Source of the DNA: Paenibacillus ehimensis NBRC 15659
Lineage (GTDB): Bacteria > Bacillota > Bacilli > Paenibacillales > NBRC-103111
Direction: 5' to 3'
Length of the DNA stretch: 64,000 nt
NCBI RefSeq assembly: GCF_004000785.1
Contig: NZ_BILX01000026.1
Coordinates: forward strand, 21,379-85,378
Within the stretch, counting starts at the first letter, position 1. The number at the start of each line of letters is the position of its first letter. The position numbers and the translations under genes are program-made. Positions 26,104 to 34,840 of this stretch are shown here, piece after piece. The notes under the pieces were generated by a model. The model was given only the letters and a program-made list of their open reading frames with translations, was not told the origin of the DNA and did no database searches.

Positions 26104-27284
26104 CGAAGCTGAGCGCAAAGAGGACGTTGATGGTGGGGCTGATTGCCTCGGCGGTGCTGCTGTCCGGATGTTGGGACCGGATGGAAGTGAATGATTTGGC
26201 GATCCTTACAGCCGGCGGATTGGACCTGACGGAAGATCGGAAACTGGAGCTTTCCGTCAAGCAATATTTGGTATCGCCATCATCCTCCGATCAATCGGGC
26301 AGCGTATCTTCAGACGCCGGCGGAGGTTCCGGCAAATCGGTTGTTCGTTCCTCCCGTGGGTTATCGATGGCCGATGCGGCATCCCATTTGCAGCAGGTGT
26401 TAAGCCGCAAAGTGTTTTGGGGCCAGGACGAGGTGTTCGTATTCGGTCAGCAGCTGGCGAAAGAAGGGCTCGCCGAACCTTTGGAATTTTTGACGAGGCA
26501 TCCGATTCCGAGAGAGCGGGCCAATGTTTTCGTCAGCCAAAGTCCTGCCAAGGAAGTACTGGGACTCGATCCGCCGATTGAACGCTCGGTTTCGCATGCT
26601 CTGCGTAAAATGGCTGAAAATGAAACAGGTCTGAATATTACGTTGAAAGAATTGGCGGAGATGATGGCGGGCAGATCCAGATCCGCCGTCATCCCATGGG
26701 TCGAAATCAAGCCTGGCGATGGAAAGCAAGCAGCGTTCGCATTCATTAAAGGCACGGCGGTTCTGAAAAATGGAAAGATGATCGGCCGCATGAACGATGC
26801 CGAGACACGCGGAATCATGTGGTTGAGAAACGAAGTGAAAAAAGCGACGGTTACCGTTTCCCCAGGCGAGAGCAATGGACTCGTGTCGCTACAATTGCTG
26901 AGAAGCCGTACGGATCTGATCCCGCACCTTAAAGGAGGAGAATGGAGCCTGACGGTTCGAATCGAAACCCAGGATGACATCGTTGAAAACACGTCGGAAC
27001 TGGATCTGTCCGTGCCGGACCATATCAGCGAGTTGGAGCGCGAGCTGGAAGACGATATTAAACGCCGCATTCAAATGGCGCTAGAACGGGCGCAAAAAGA
27101 GATGAAAGCCGATATTTTCAATTTTGCGGATGCTTTTTACCGGAAGTATCCGAAGGAGTGGAACCGAAACAAGGATCGCTGGGACGAAATTTATTCCCAT
27201 CTGCAAGTCAACGTACAGGCGAAAGTCAAGGTTGTCCGCCCCGGCATGACCAACAGAAGCATATTCAAGCCGGCGCAGAGGTGA
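26100..27284 (+). CDS. Germinant receptor C subunit lipoprotein (GerAC family)
   Basis: Lipoprotein subunit of the germinant receptor. A TTG at 26100 overlaps the A-subunit stop and follows a GGAG; the signal peptide ends in the lipobox LLSGC, then WDRMEVNDLAILTAGGLD typical of GerAC. Internal QQVLSRKVFWGQDEVFVFGQQLAKEGL and the C-terminal DIFNFADAFYRKYPKEWNRNKDRWDEIY are family landmarks. 394 aa is normal. A Ser/Gly-rich insert near residues 60-85 is unusual but probably a loop. Confidence 0.95.
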   Translation: MTKLSAKRTLMVGLIASAVLLSGCWDRMEVNDLAILTAGGLDLTEDRKLELSVKQYLVSPSSSDQSGSVSSDAGGGSGKSVVRSSRGLSMADAASHLQQVLSRKVFWGQDEVFVFGQQLAKEGLAEPLEFLTRHPIPRERANVFVSQSPAKEVLGLDPPIERSVSHALRKMAENETGLNITLKELAEMMAGRSRSAVIPWVEIKPGDGKQAAFAFIKGTAVLKNGKMIGRMNDAETRGIMWLRNEVKKATVTVSPGESNGLVSLQLLRSRTDLIPHLKGGEWSLTVRIETQDDIVENTSELDLSVPDHISELERELEDDIKRRIQMALERAQKEMKADIFNFADAFYRKYPKEWNRNKDRWDEIYSHLQVNVQAKVKVVRPGMTNRSIFKPAQR

Positions 27285-27288
27285 TGAT

Positions 27289-27543
27289 ATGATCTTGATT
27301 TGGGGGAAACTGCTGGGCGTTGCCGCGGTGCTTACTTTGATGGTTTTGCATGATTGGCGCTCCATGCCGTCTTATACGAAGCGGGAGAAGACGGCTTATT
27401 GCGCCCTGACCGGACTGGGTGCGATTTTGGCGATCTTGCTTGTGATCGATCCCCAAATGCCGGGCCCTACGCAATGGCTGGATGTTATCTACAAACCGTT
27501 GGTCGACTTGATGGAGAAGTTTACCGTACGAAGGAACGGGTGA
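27289..27543 (+). CDS. Small two-TM protein within the ger operon (84 aa)
   Basis: Small membrane protein with two predicted helices (KLLGVAAVLTLMVL and YCALTGLGAILAILLVI) and a basic C-terminus. It lies five bases after the C subunit and four before the B subunit. Small two-helix proteins (sometimes called D subunits) occur in ger operons of several spore formers and modulate the receptor; I infer the same here from position and topology only. Confidence 0.65.
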   Translation: MILIWGKLLGVAAVLTLMVLHDWRSMPSYTKREKTAYCALTGLGAILAILLVIDPQMPGPTQWLDVIYKPLVDLMEKFTVRRNG

Positions 27544-27546
27544 AAC

Positions 27547-28647
27547 ATGATTGAAAAAGGAAAAATATCCGCCCCGCAAATCGGAAAAATGATCTATTTG
27601 GCGATTACTCCGACGGCTATTTTAAGCACGCCGGCGATTACGTATCAATATGCCAAACAGGATTTGTGGATATCTCCGATGTGGGCATTCAGCGGCTTGA
27701 TCGCGATTGGTATTGCGTTAGGGTTTCAAACATTGTTTCCAGGCGAGAATCTCGTTCAGTCAAGCGAACGTATATTAGGTCGAATGCTGGGTAAAGTGTT
27801 CGGGCTGGTTATACTGTTGTACTATTTGTATTTAAGCGGCATTATCGTTCGGGAATACGGCGAATTTGTAGTCGGAGCGTTTCTTGTTCAAACGCCGTTG
27901 CTGGTTGTATCCGGAAGCATGGTGCTCGTTTGTGCCATTGTTGTTCGCAGCGGCGTGGAAATCATCGCGAGATTTGCCGATGTATTTATCCCTGTTTTTG
28001 CGCTGCTCTTTCTGCTTCTGATCATCCCCTTGCTTCCGGATCTTCATATTCTGAAGATGCTGCCGATCATGGGAGAAGGTATCGGGCCTTCCCTCTCAGG
28101 TTCGGTTGTTTTGCAAGCATGGTTCAGCGAATTTCTGACCGTGTCGTTTTTAATTCCATTTGCAAACCGTGCGGAAAAAGTGAAAAAAAGCATGGCGATA
28201 ACTTTGCTGGCCGTCATTGTGACGCTTGTGTCATCCAACCTGGTTACGCTGCTGCTATTGGGGGACCTAACGGGAAATTATACCTATCCTTTCCTGATTG
28301 TCGCCAGATACATCAACCTGGCCGATTTCTTTACCCATCTGGAGTCACTTTTTATGGCTATTTGGGTGTTGGGCGCATTTGTTAAAATATGTGTTTTCTT
28401 TTATGTGACGGCCATGGGCGCCGCTCAATGGATGAGCCTTCGTGAATACAAGCCAATCGTATTCCCTGTCGGCTTCTTACTGCTGTTAATGAGCGTATGG
28501 GTCGCGCCCAATCTGCAGGAGTTGACGCATGCGTTATCGACTTCGATCATTTTTTCGGCATTGACGGTATTGGTTTGCATTCCCGCGGCGCTGCTCGGTG
28601 TGGCCTGGATCAGAAAACAATGGAAGAAGAAAAATATGCAGGATTGA
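27547..28647 (+). CDS. Germinant receptor B subunit (GerAB family)
   Basis: Amino-acid-permease-like subunit that is thought to bind the germinant. 366 aa with about ten membrane helices, starting KISAPQIGKMIYLAITPTAILSTPAITYQYAKQDLWISP, the GerAB entry motif. PFANRAEKVKKSMAITLLAVIVTL and NLADFFTHLESLFMAIWVLGAFVKI are family segments. It ends the operon whose order is A-C-small-B. The intergenic region to the convergent CBS-GGDEF gene (28648-28793) shows no clear terminator. Confidence 0.95.
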   Translation: MIEKGKISAPQIGKMIYLAITPTAILSTPAITYQYAKQDLWISPMWAFSGLIAIGIALGFQTLFPGENLVQSSERILGRMLGKVFGLVILLYYLYLSGIIVREYGEFVVGAFLVQTPLLVVSGSMVLVCAIVVRSGVEIIARFADVFIPVFALLFLLLIIPLLPDLHILKMLPIMGEGIGPSLSGSVVLQAWFSEFLTVSFLIPFANRAEKVKKSMAITLLAVIVTLVSSNLVTLLLLGDLTGNYTYPFLIVARYINLADFFTHLESLFMAIWVLGAFVKICVFFYVTAMGAAQWMSLREYKPIVFPVGFLLLLMSVWVAPNLQELTHALSTSIIFSALTVLVCIPAALLGVAWIRKQWKKKNMQD

Positions 28648-28793
28648 ACCGCGGAGACAGTCGGACACGTTCTGATCGGATGAACATCCGTTTTAAAATA
28701 ATAGCGCCAACCTTCTGTTTACGCTTAGGACGCGTGTCAGAATGCTTGACGCTTTTTACCGCTCTCAAGTTTGGCGAAAAGTCGAATTCTCCA

Positions 28794-29588
28794 TCATGCA
28801 AGAGATTTTTGCTTCAAAGAAGTGGATAGAAGACTGGCTCTGCTGATCAGTTCTCGAAAAGACAACGAAAAAAAGTCAGGTACGAGATAGCCGTTTATGA
28901 TTCCCACCGATGCGGATAATGTAACGTTTTGAATGACGACGGGTTGGGACAGGGCCGCCTCTAATTGCATGGCATCGTTCTCATTCCGGCATGTAATCAC
29001 AATAAACTCATCCCCTGCATACCTGCATACATAATCCTGTTCGTTGGTTATTGTACGCAAGCGATTGGAGAACTCGACTAGAAAATCGTCCCCTACCGGA
29101 TGCCCATGAAATTTGTTGATTTCACCGAAGTTATTGAGATCAATAAAGAGCAAACGGAAATGTTGGTGACGGTTCAGAAAATGTTCGCCGATATGCTGGA
29201 TATAAGGTGCACGGTACAAACCCGTTAGCGGATCCACGATTTGGTTCAGCTTGCCTTGAAGCGCTACTCGGGTCACGATCCCGATTGCCTGTTCTTCATG
29301 AGTGACAAGCAAACGTTCAATGCAATGTTGTTCCATCACTTCTAAGGCGTCCCAGGCAAATCGGTCAGGCGAAATGCTGATCGGGTTTGGGGTCATCGCA
29401 TCTGCCGCAATGCGATTGGGGTGGGAAGATCGGATATCCCGAGACGTAATGATCCCTACGATTGATCCATGATCTGTGACGACCAGCGAACCAATTTTAA
29501 GTTCATTCATCATGTCGGAGACGAACTGGACGCCTCGTTCCGATGAAACTGTGTAGACCGGGGACGACATGAATTCCGCCACCTTCAT
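28794..29588 (-). CDS. CBS-pair / GGDEF protein
   Basis: Two N-terminal CBS domains (SSPVYTVSSERGVQFVSDMMNELKIGSLVVTD... and DAMTPNPISISPDRFAWDALEVMEQHCIERLLVT) are joined to a GGDEF domain (DPLTGLYRAPYI, FIDLNNFGEINKFHG, RYAGDEFIVI). AGDEF is an accepted active variant, so c-di-GMP synthesis is plausible and would be tuned by a nucleotide bound to the CBS pair. GGGAGGTGGAG precedes the ATG. It overlaps by four bases the preceding small gene in the minus-strand operon EAL - small protein - CBS-GGDEF. Confidence 0.92.
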   Translation of the reverse strand: MKVAEFMSSPVYTVSSERGVQFVSDMMNELKIGSLVVTDHGSIVGIITSRDIRSSHPNRIAADAMTPNPISISPDRFAWDALEVMEQHCIERLLVTHEEQAIGIVTRVALQGKLNQIVDPLTGLYRAPYIQHIGEHFLNRHQHFRLLFIDLNNFGEINKFHGHPVGDDFLVEFSNRLRTITNEQDYVCRYAGDEFIVITCRNENDAMQLEAALSQPVVIQNVTLSASVGIINGYLVPDFFSLSFRELISRASLLSTSLKQKSLA

Positions 29589-29938
29589 GACAACTCCACC
29601 TCCCGCTGAACGGACACCGAAATTTTCAGTTCGGAACGAAGGACCATGTTGTCGCTGATCAACCGGTCCGCTTCTTCCAATATGATTTGCATCAGCAAAC
29701 GTTCGTCCAACATTTGAAGAATGGAGTTCCGAATCAAGACCGCTTCAATTTTGGCATGGTCCAATTTCACGATTGTAAATTGTTCCGGCGATAGCGCCTG
29801 CGCCATTCGCTTTACCGCTTCCGGCCCGATCGGGGCTTTTTTCCCGATGATCAACAAATCCTGCATGGGTGGAACTTCAAACTCTGAAATTTTTAAAGAG
29901 AGCGTTGCTTTGCGGAAATAGTTCAGTTTATCCTGCAT
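29585..29938 (-). CDS. Hypothetical protein between EAL and CBS-GGDEF genes (117 aa)
   Basis: Soluble protein without a recognised domain. It contains IGKKAPIGPEAVKRMAQALSPEQFTIVKLDHAKIEAVLIRNSILQMLDERLLMQIILEEADRLI-like alternating strands and helices (quoted in parts) and a polar C-terminal tail. AAGGAG is eight bases before the ATG. It is coupled by overlap to the CBS-GGDEF gene and follows the EAL gene, so it probably works with c-di-GMP turnover. Function unknown. Confidence 0.65.
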   Translation of the reverse strand: MQDKLNYFRKATLSLKISEFEVPPMQDLLIIGKKAPIGPEAVKRMAQALSPEQFTIVKLDHAKIEAVLIRNSILQMLDERLLMQIILEEADRLISDNMVLRSELKISVSVQREVELS

Positions 29939-29983
29939 CCTGATTACTCCTTCATGTTCGGGTGAGACTTCACGTTCGACCGT

Positions 29984-30700
29984 TTACGTTAACCGATTCG
30001 GTTTTCCGAATAAATAGCCTTGTCCCATCTTGATACCCAAAGACAGCGCGGTATCCAAATCCTCTTCTTTTTCGATTCCTTCCAGGATCAGATTGGCCTC
30101 GTCATTGCAGTACTCGGCAAACAGTGCGACAACTTTTTGTTTTTTCCTGGATGTACTCAAGTCAGAAGCAAAGAAGCGGTCGATTTTGATAAAATCAGGC
30201 GAGACGTCCACAATATTTCGAAAAGAAGTTGTTCCATCTCCTACATCGTCCAGGGCTATCAGGAAATTCAGTTCACGCAGCAATCGGATGGCATCTCTGA
30301 AAGAAGCGCTTTTCCATAAGAGGCCCTCATAAATGGACTCGTTAATCTCAAATACGATTTGGTTTCTATATAGCTCGAATCGCTCGGCAAGGGAGTCGAG
30401 TAAGTCGATAAATAAAGGCGAGACCAAAGTTGAAGGGAATATGTTAATAAACAACAGGTTATGTTCCCGTGAGCCCGGAAATTCGAAGTAGGCTGAAATC
30501 GCCTGGAAAATTGAAAAAGAATCGACTTCGAACAACTTGTTCTGCTCCATGGCGCGCTGAAATAAAAGATCCGGATTCATGTTGGAGTTACTGCGAATGA
30601 GGGCCTCGTAACCAAGGATTCTCTTTTCGGGAAACCCCAAGATGGGCTGGAACACATGATAAAAATCGTTTTGTACTATTAATTGTTCAATATTCGGCAT
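29984..30700 (-). CDS. EAL-domain c-di-GMP phosphodiesterase
   Basis: Breaks c-di-GMP. A stand-alone EAL domain of 238 aa with its catalytic set: GYEALIR (the EAL Glu), LLFINIFPSTL (Asn), VFEINES, ALDDVGDGTTS (metal-binding Asp pair), FIKIDRFF (Lys), LILEGIE and GQGYLFGKP. The start is placed at the ATG at 30700, eight bases after AAAGGGAG; the longer frame to 30808 has no such site. It is followed by the small protein and the CBS-GGDEF gene on the same strand. Confidence 0.9.
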   Translation of the reverse strand: MPNIEQLIVQNDFYHVFQPILGFPEKRILGYEALIRSNSNMNPDLLFQRAMEQNKLFEVDSFSIFQAISAYFEFPGSREHNLLFINIFPSTLVSPLFIDLLDSLAERFELYRNQIVFEINESIYEGLLWKSASFRDAIRLLRELNFLIALDDVGDGTTSFRNIVDVSPDFIKIDRFFASDLSTSRKKQKVVALFAEYCNDEANLILEGIEKEEDLDTALSLGIKMGQGYLFGKPNRLT

Positions 30701-31081
30701 CGAGGCTACTCCCTTTGCTGGAGAATCAAAATAAGAAGCCACCCCGATTTGGGGCAGCTTTGAGCTCGGAAGCAATAATTTCGGCAACCCAGCTACCATA
30801 GATATCATCCTTAGGCCTGAAGTTTTGCGCCCCCATTTTTCAATGGGTTTGCCGTTTCGTTTTTTATGATCCTGAAAGAAAGGGATCAGCCTGAGGACCT
30901 ACGAATAGAACCTCCCCCTTTTGAATGAAGTTGGATCATGTACGACAAAATCCTTCTTTATACCCAATAATTCGCGCAAAAAGCGCCAACTCCTTCCAAA
31001 CGGGTGTTCCTAAGAAACCGTATTTATCCAAAAAATCGGTAAAGACTTGCCATTTAACATAGAGAATCGCGGTAAATAAGC
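30701..31081. other. Non-coding stretch between EAL gene and XRE terminator
   Basis: About 380 bases. The only open frame (minus, to 31250) overlaps the XRE gene, lacks a ribosome binding site and a domain. I see no structured RNA or repeat here beyond AT-rich runs. Confidence 0.5.
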
Positions 31082-31123
31082 AGCAAGCGGTTGGTTCAGA
31101 TCGTCCCAACCGCTTGCTTTTTT
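31082..31123 (+). terminator. 13-bp stem terminator
   Basis: AGCAAGCGGTTGG (31082-31094) pairs perfectly with CCAACCGCTTGCT (31106-31118) and is followed by a T-run on the plus strand. It lies 20 bases past the stop of the minus-strand XRE gene and may work from both sides. Confidence 0.8.
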
Positions 31124-31141
31124 CATAGCTTGAATCACTTT

Positions 31142-31486
31142 TTACGAATCTTCGGTTGCCGGTTCCAACAGTTCCCGTAAAATACGATACGCTTGTCGCT
31201 GTTTGGCATCGTTGTGTTTGAGCAATAAGAGAATGCTGGCCCATAACCATTTTTTTTGTTGCAAATTGGCCTCTTTCTCGTCGCTGAATAAATCGTATAC
31301 GCTCATATGTAATGCCAAAGCAATTTTTTCAATTGTCTGAAGTTTGACGTTTTTTTCGCCGCGTTCAATCTGACCAAGATATGTCGCGGCCATGCCGATC
31401 GATTCGGCTAGTTGTTCCTGAGTCAAATTTTGCTCCATGCGGTATAGGCGAATTTTTGCTCCGACTATTTGTGCAAAGGTAGACAT
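31142..31486 (-). CDS. XRE-family regulator (114 aa)
   Basis: N-terminal Cro/CI helix-turn-helix (IRLYRMEQNLTQEQLAESIGMAATYLGQIERGEKNVKLQTIEKIALALHMSVYDLF) with a C-terminal helical segment of about 45 residues. The ATG at 31486 follows GAGGG by five bases; the GTG at 31498 is less likely. The N-domain with 'YLGQIERGEKN' resembles SinR/Paenibacillus-type regulators. It lies between the EAL gene and the Sda/Spo0E-like gene, divergent from the latter, and may control it. Confidence 0.85.
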   Translation of the reverse strand: MSTFAQIVGAKIRLYRMEQNLTQEQLAESIGMAATYLGQIERGEKNVKLQTIEKIALALHMSVYDLFSDEKEANLQQKKWLWASILLLLKHNDAKQRQAYRILRELLEPATEDS

Positions 31487-31673
31487 AATGTCCCTCACAA
31501 CCCCTCTCTATAGTAAAGTGTAGTCAAAGCAGTCGGAGGGATGGAGTACTCTTAAACTACAGTCCATTCAATTGATTGTACCTTTAAAATCTTTGCGATA
31601 TAATTTTCCAAAGAGCTTATTTTGTCACAAATTCCTTTAAGCCAATATTTTCGATAAAAAGGAGTCAGAAGTC

Positions 31674-31991
31674 ATGCATCATGTCATGATAGCTGCGCAG
31701 ACTGTATTGTTTGGGAATCGGCAGGAAATCGGCTTGAGCCATAATCAAGTGGTCCAGCTTTCCAAGGAGATTACAAGACTGACTCGATTATTGGAAAGCG
31801 TAAGTCAACAGACTGAGAATGGAATGCGAGAAATAAGGGGAAGGGTTGCCACGAGGCTGCTCAGCAAGGAACAACTGCTCGAATGTATAGCGACAGCTTG
31901 GGACATGGGACTTGAAGAAGAGTTTGTTGCTTTTTTGTTCAAGGAGCTGCTATGGATGGAATCCGATACGGAATTGTCCGAAATGGAATAG
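31674..31991 (+). CDS. Spo0E-like / Sda-like putative sporulation inhibitor
   Basis: A 105-aa protein with two parts. Residues 20-45 (IGLSHNQVVQLSKEITRLTRLLE) match the second half of Spo0E-type phosphatases, where the signature reads SKEIT instead of SQELD, so the catalytic Asp is Thr. Residues 60-98 (LLSKEQLLECIATAWDMGLEEEFVAFLFKELLWM) match the two-helix Sda hairpin that blocks sporulation kinases. AAAAAGGAG lies upstream of the ATG with ordinary spacing. This combination next to two ger operons suggests control of sporulation entry. The assignment rests on pattern similarity and is not certain. Confidence 0.5.
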   Translation: MHHVMIAAQTVLFGNRQEIGLSHNQVVQLSKEITRLTRLLESVSQQTENGMREIRGRVATRLLSKEQLLECIATAWDMGLEEEFVAFLFKELLWMESDTELSEME

Positions 31992-32057
31992 GAGGTTGTC
32001 TTCAGAGAGAAAGCTTGATGGATGTAAAATGGTTACGGCATTGCTGCCGACGTGGAA

Positions 32058-32086
32058 GCGCGATTGATCGGATGTATCAATCGCGC
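32058..32086. repeat. Perfect 11-bp inverted repeat between convergent genes
   Basis: GCGCGATTGAT-CGGATGT-ATCAATCGCGC. It lies between the end of the Sda-like gene (plus) and the second GerAC gene (minus). The T-run expected for an intrinsic terminator is missing on both sides, yet position suggests transcription separation. Confidence 0.6.
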
Positions 32087-32123
32087 CGCGAATCCATCAT
32101 TTGAAAATCGGAATTTTCAACAT

Positions 32124-33278
32124 CTAGGCTTGACTGGGCTTTAACTTGTACCTCCCCGTATTGGTCAGTTGAACACCGATTCGTATGTTTCGTAAAGAAT
32201 CCTCATGCAGCACAAAATGATTTTCGTCTTCGATCCGGTGCCATACCGAGGGATAGCGTCGAAACAACGACTCGCCCAGATTATAAACATCAACCTTCCG
32301 CTCAAAGCCTTTCCGGTAAGTATGGCGAATTTGTTCTTCAATCTTTCGTTCGGCCAGGTCGATCAATTCTTTCTCGGACATTTCCTGATGCAATTCGTTA
32401 ATGCCTGCCTTTACCGTTAGCTCGACGTCAAAATAAACGCGAAGATCTTGAACAGACGGCTTGATGCGCACTTTTGGCTTCTCCATGACCAATACAGCCG
32501 CTAACGATTTTTCACGTTCGAGAGAAAGCGGCACGCGAACCGTCTTTTTATGCATCCAAGGCAATCCTTGCAAATCGTCCGGATCCAATTCTCCATGGTA
32601 CCGATTGTTCCAAAACACGGTTATACCTGCATATTCTAACAACGGATGCGTTTTTCTGCTTACTTCCCACTGATTTTTCTCAATCCGTAGAGCAGGCAGG
32701 TAACTCATCCGCGAATCTTCTTTCAGCGTCATGACAAATTGATACAACCTGATCAGTGAAATGATCGATCGTTGCCGATACGGTTCCTCCGGGCTGTGCA
32801 AAATGGACATCATCGGAGACTCATTGAAAAAAGGAGTTGTGTTGAAGATATCTTCAATCTGTTCCTTGGTGCTAAAAACCCAAACCAAATAGCGGATTTC
32901 CCTGTAACGGTTCAGCAAATCCATTACATCCTGAAATTTATTTTGTTTCAGAATACGTTCGCTGAATACGAGCGTGGAAACATGCCCCCAAAACACCCTT
33001 TGTTGCGACGTTTCATATAAATGGTTTGCCGCTTCCGTAAACGATGCTCCTGAGCCTTTCCCTACCCATACAGGCGCTTCCTTCGATTTTTGCTGGCCTT
33101 CCAACTTGGCGACGCTGGAGAAATCAAGTAGTTGCAAATACACAACGTACTTCCCGTCATGATAATCGAACCCGATGGCCGTTACATAACTGATATTTTG
33201 GAGTTCCTTCATATTCCAGCAGCCGGTCGTGATGACGAGCAGAACAATCAGAATTCCAGTTAATTTCACGACTTTCAT
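32124..33278 (-). CDS. Second germinant receptor C subunit lipoprotein (GerAC family)
   Basis: Lipoprotein of the second receptor. The signal peptide ends in the lipobox VITTGC followed by WNMKELQNISYVTAIGFDYHDGKY, as in GerAC. The body carries NHLYETSQQRVFWGHVSTLVFSERILK and the C-terminal KVDVYNLGESLFRRYPSVWHRIED, both family landmarks. It ends the minus-strand operon of order B-A-C and overlaps the A-subunit stop by four bases. It differs clearly from the C subunit at 26.1 kb, so the two operons are not a recent duplication. Confidence 0.95.
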   Translation of the reverse strand: MKVVKLTGILIVLLVITTGCWNMKELQNISYVTAIGFDYHDGKYVVYLQLLDFSSVAKLEGQQKSKEAPVWVGKGSGASFTEAANHLYETSQQRVFWGHVSTLVFSERILKQNKFQDVMDLLNRYREIRYLVWVFSTKEQIEDIFNTTPFFNESPMMSILHSPEEPYRQRSIISLIRLYQFVMTLKEDSRMSYLPALRIEKNQWEVSRKTHPLLEYAGITVFWNNRYHGELDPDDLQGLPWMHKKTVRVPLSLEREKSLAAVLVMEKPKVRIKPSVQDLRVYFDVELTVKAGINELHQEMSEKELIDLAERKIEEQIRHTYRKGFERKVDVYNLGESLFRRYPSVWHRIEDENHFVLHEDSLRNIRIGVQLTNTGRYKLKPSQA

Positions 33279-34834
33279 TTTGACTGTTCTCCCTGGTTCG
33301 TATCATCAATCGGATGAAGCATCTTCGGACGCTTTCTCTTCCATGCCAAAGGCAACCGAAACAAAGCATGCGGCAAGTCTCTGAAAAACGGAGGAGACAT
33401 TGGAGCCAGGTATGGAACCCCGAAAGACTGAAGAGACGCCAGCAAGACCAGCAATAAAAATACGCCGAGAAAAAAACCGTATAAACCGAAAATGCATGAA
33501 AATATATACAGTATAATTCTCAGCACGCTTACCGTACCTCCTAACGCTTGATTGGTTAGCGATGCGCCGAATACATGAGTAATTGCGCCAACTATCACAA
33601 TTCCGGGCGACAAAATTCCGGACCGAATGGCTGCATCCCCCAAGATTAGGCCGCCTACTATGGTAAGCGTCGAACCGATAGCGGAAGGAAGGTGAACGCC
33701 GGCCTCGCGCAACATTTCAAGAAAAATCAACGCAAGAAACATTTCCAGCCCGGCAGATAAAGGGATTCCGAGACGATTCACGTTCAACGTCGCCAGCAAG
33801 TAAAACGGAAGCTGGTCCTGGTGGTACGAAAGCAGGCAGAGCCAAAATGCCGGAAGCATGAGCGACACGAATAAACCTAACAGCCTCAATAATTGTCCGA
33901 ACGTTGAGGATAACGCTGTAAAGTGGATGTCTTCCGGCGTTTTGATCAGGAGCAGCAAGTTGGCGGGGCCAATGAGCGCCGCCGGCGTTCCGTCCACCAG
34001 CAAAACAAATCGCCCGTTCGTCAAACAGTTGACGGCAAAGTCCGGTCTTCCTGTATACGCCATAAGCGGGAATAACGCCCATGTCGGTTCGATCATTTCT
34101 TCAAGTTCCGTCGCGCTGAATACTCCGTCGATCGTTATCTTTTGCAGGCGCTGCTTCACCTCCTGTATGACCTTTGGATCGGCAATATCGTACATGTACA
34201 TCAATCCGATTCGGGTTTGCGTACGTTCGCCGAGCGCCATTTGCTCATAGGCTAACGATGGGGATTTAAGCCGTTTGCGGATGAGCGCGGCATTGATGGC
34301 TAACTCTTCCACAAAACAATCCTTGGCGCCCCGAACGGAGACTTCGACATTGGATTCTTCCGGTTTTCTCCCCGGCAGCTTGGCAATATCAACGGAACAG
34401 ATGAGCCGAAGCGCGGGAATATACATAAGCAATTTGCCTTCAAAAACAAGTTGCGTCGCTTTCCGTTGCCAATCATCATCCGGCAGACGTTCCAGTTGAA
34501 GTTGGCTCGCTGTTTGAAGCATGCCCGCGTCCGTAAACCCGTAGCACTCATAAAAACGATGCAATCGGGGAAGTACCACCTCATGAATCATATGCTGGCT
34601 GTCGCTCATCCCTTCGCAGAAGACGAACAGTACGGTTGAACGTTCCTCCCGTGCGTTCAAGGTGTATGTATGATGCTTGACATCGGCGCAACGATTGAAC
34701 AAATTTAAAATAGCGGAAGCATCGGCCAGTTCAACGGCTGGCCGTTCGGAAGGTGAGGCGCTTGGTCGAGAAGAAGCCTCAACCGCCCCGACAGGTCTTT
34801 GGAAACGAAATGGTCTTAACCACCTTTTGAGCAT
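33275..34834 (-). CDS. Second germinant receptor A subunit (GerAA family)
   Basis: 519 aa. N-terminal cytosolic domains (LFVFCEGMSDSQHMIHEVVLPRL, SVRGAKDCFVEELAINAALIRKRLKSPSL, VLLVDGTPAALIGP) are followed by membrane helices with YHQDQLPFYLLATLNVNRLGIPLSAGLEMFLALIFLEMLREAGVHLPSAIG in two readable parts, the hallmark of the family. It lies six bases after the B subunit and overlaps the C subunit. Compared with the first operon the N-terminus is shorter and the germinant-related parts differ, so the specificity is likely different. Confidence 0.95.
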   Translation of the reverse strand: MLKRWLRPFRFQRPVGAVEASSRPSASPSERPAVELADASAILNLFNRCADVKHHTYTLNAREERSTVLFVFCEGMSDSQHMIHEVVLPRLHRFYECYGFTDAGMLQTASQLQLERLPDDDWQRKATQLVFEGKLLMYIPALRLICSVDIAKLPGRKPEESNVEVSVRGAKDCFVEELAINAALIRKRLKSPSLAYEQMALGERTQTRIGLMYMYDIADPKVIQEVKQRLQKITIDGVFSATELEEMIEPTWALFPLMAYTGRPDFAVNCLTNGRFVLLVDGTPAALIGPANLLLLIKTPEDIHFTALSSTFGQLLRLLGLFVSLMLPAFWLCLLSYHQDQLPFYLLATLNVNRLGIPLSAGLEMFLALIFLEMLREAGVHLPSAIGSTLTIVGGLILGDAAIRSGILSPGIVIVGAITHVFGASLTNQALGGTVSVLRIILYIFSCIFGLYGFFLGVFLLLVLLASLQSFGVPYLAPMSPPFFRDLPHALFRLPLAWKRKRPKMLHPIDDTNQGEQSK

Positions 34835-34840
34835 GGGGAT

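Noticed and set aside
30936..31250. 104-codon minus-strand frame
   Set aside because: Overlaps the XRE gene in another frame, crosses its terminator and lacks a ribosome binding site.
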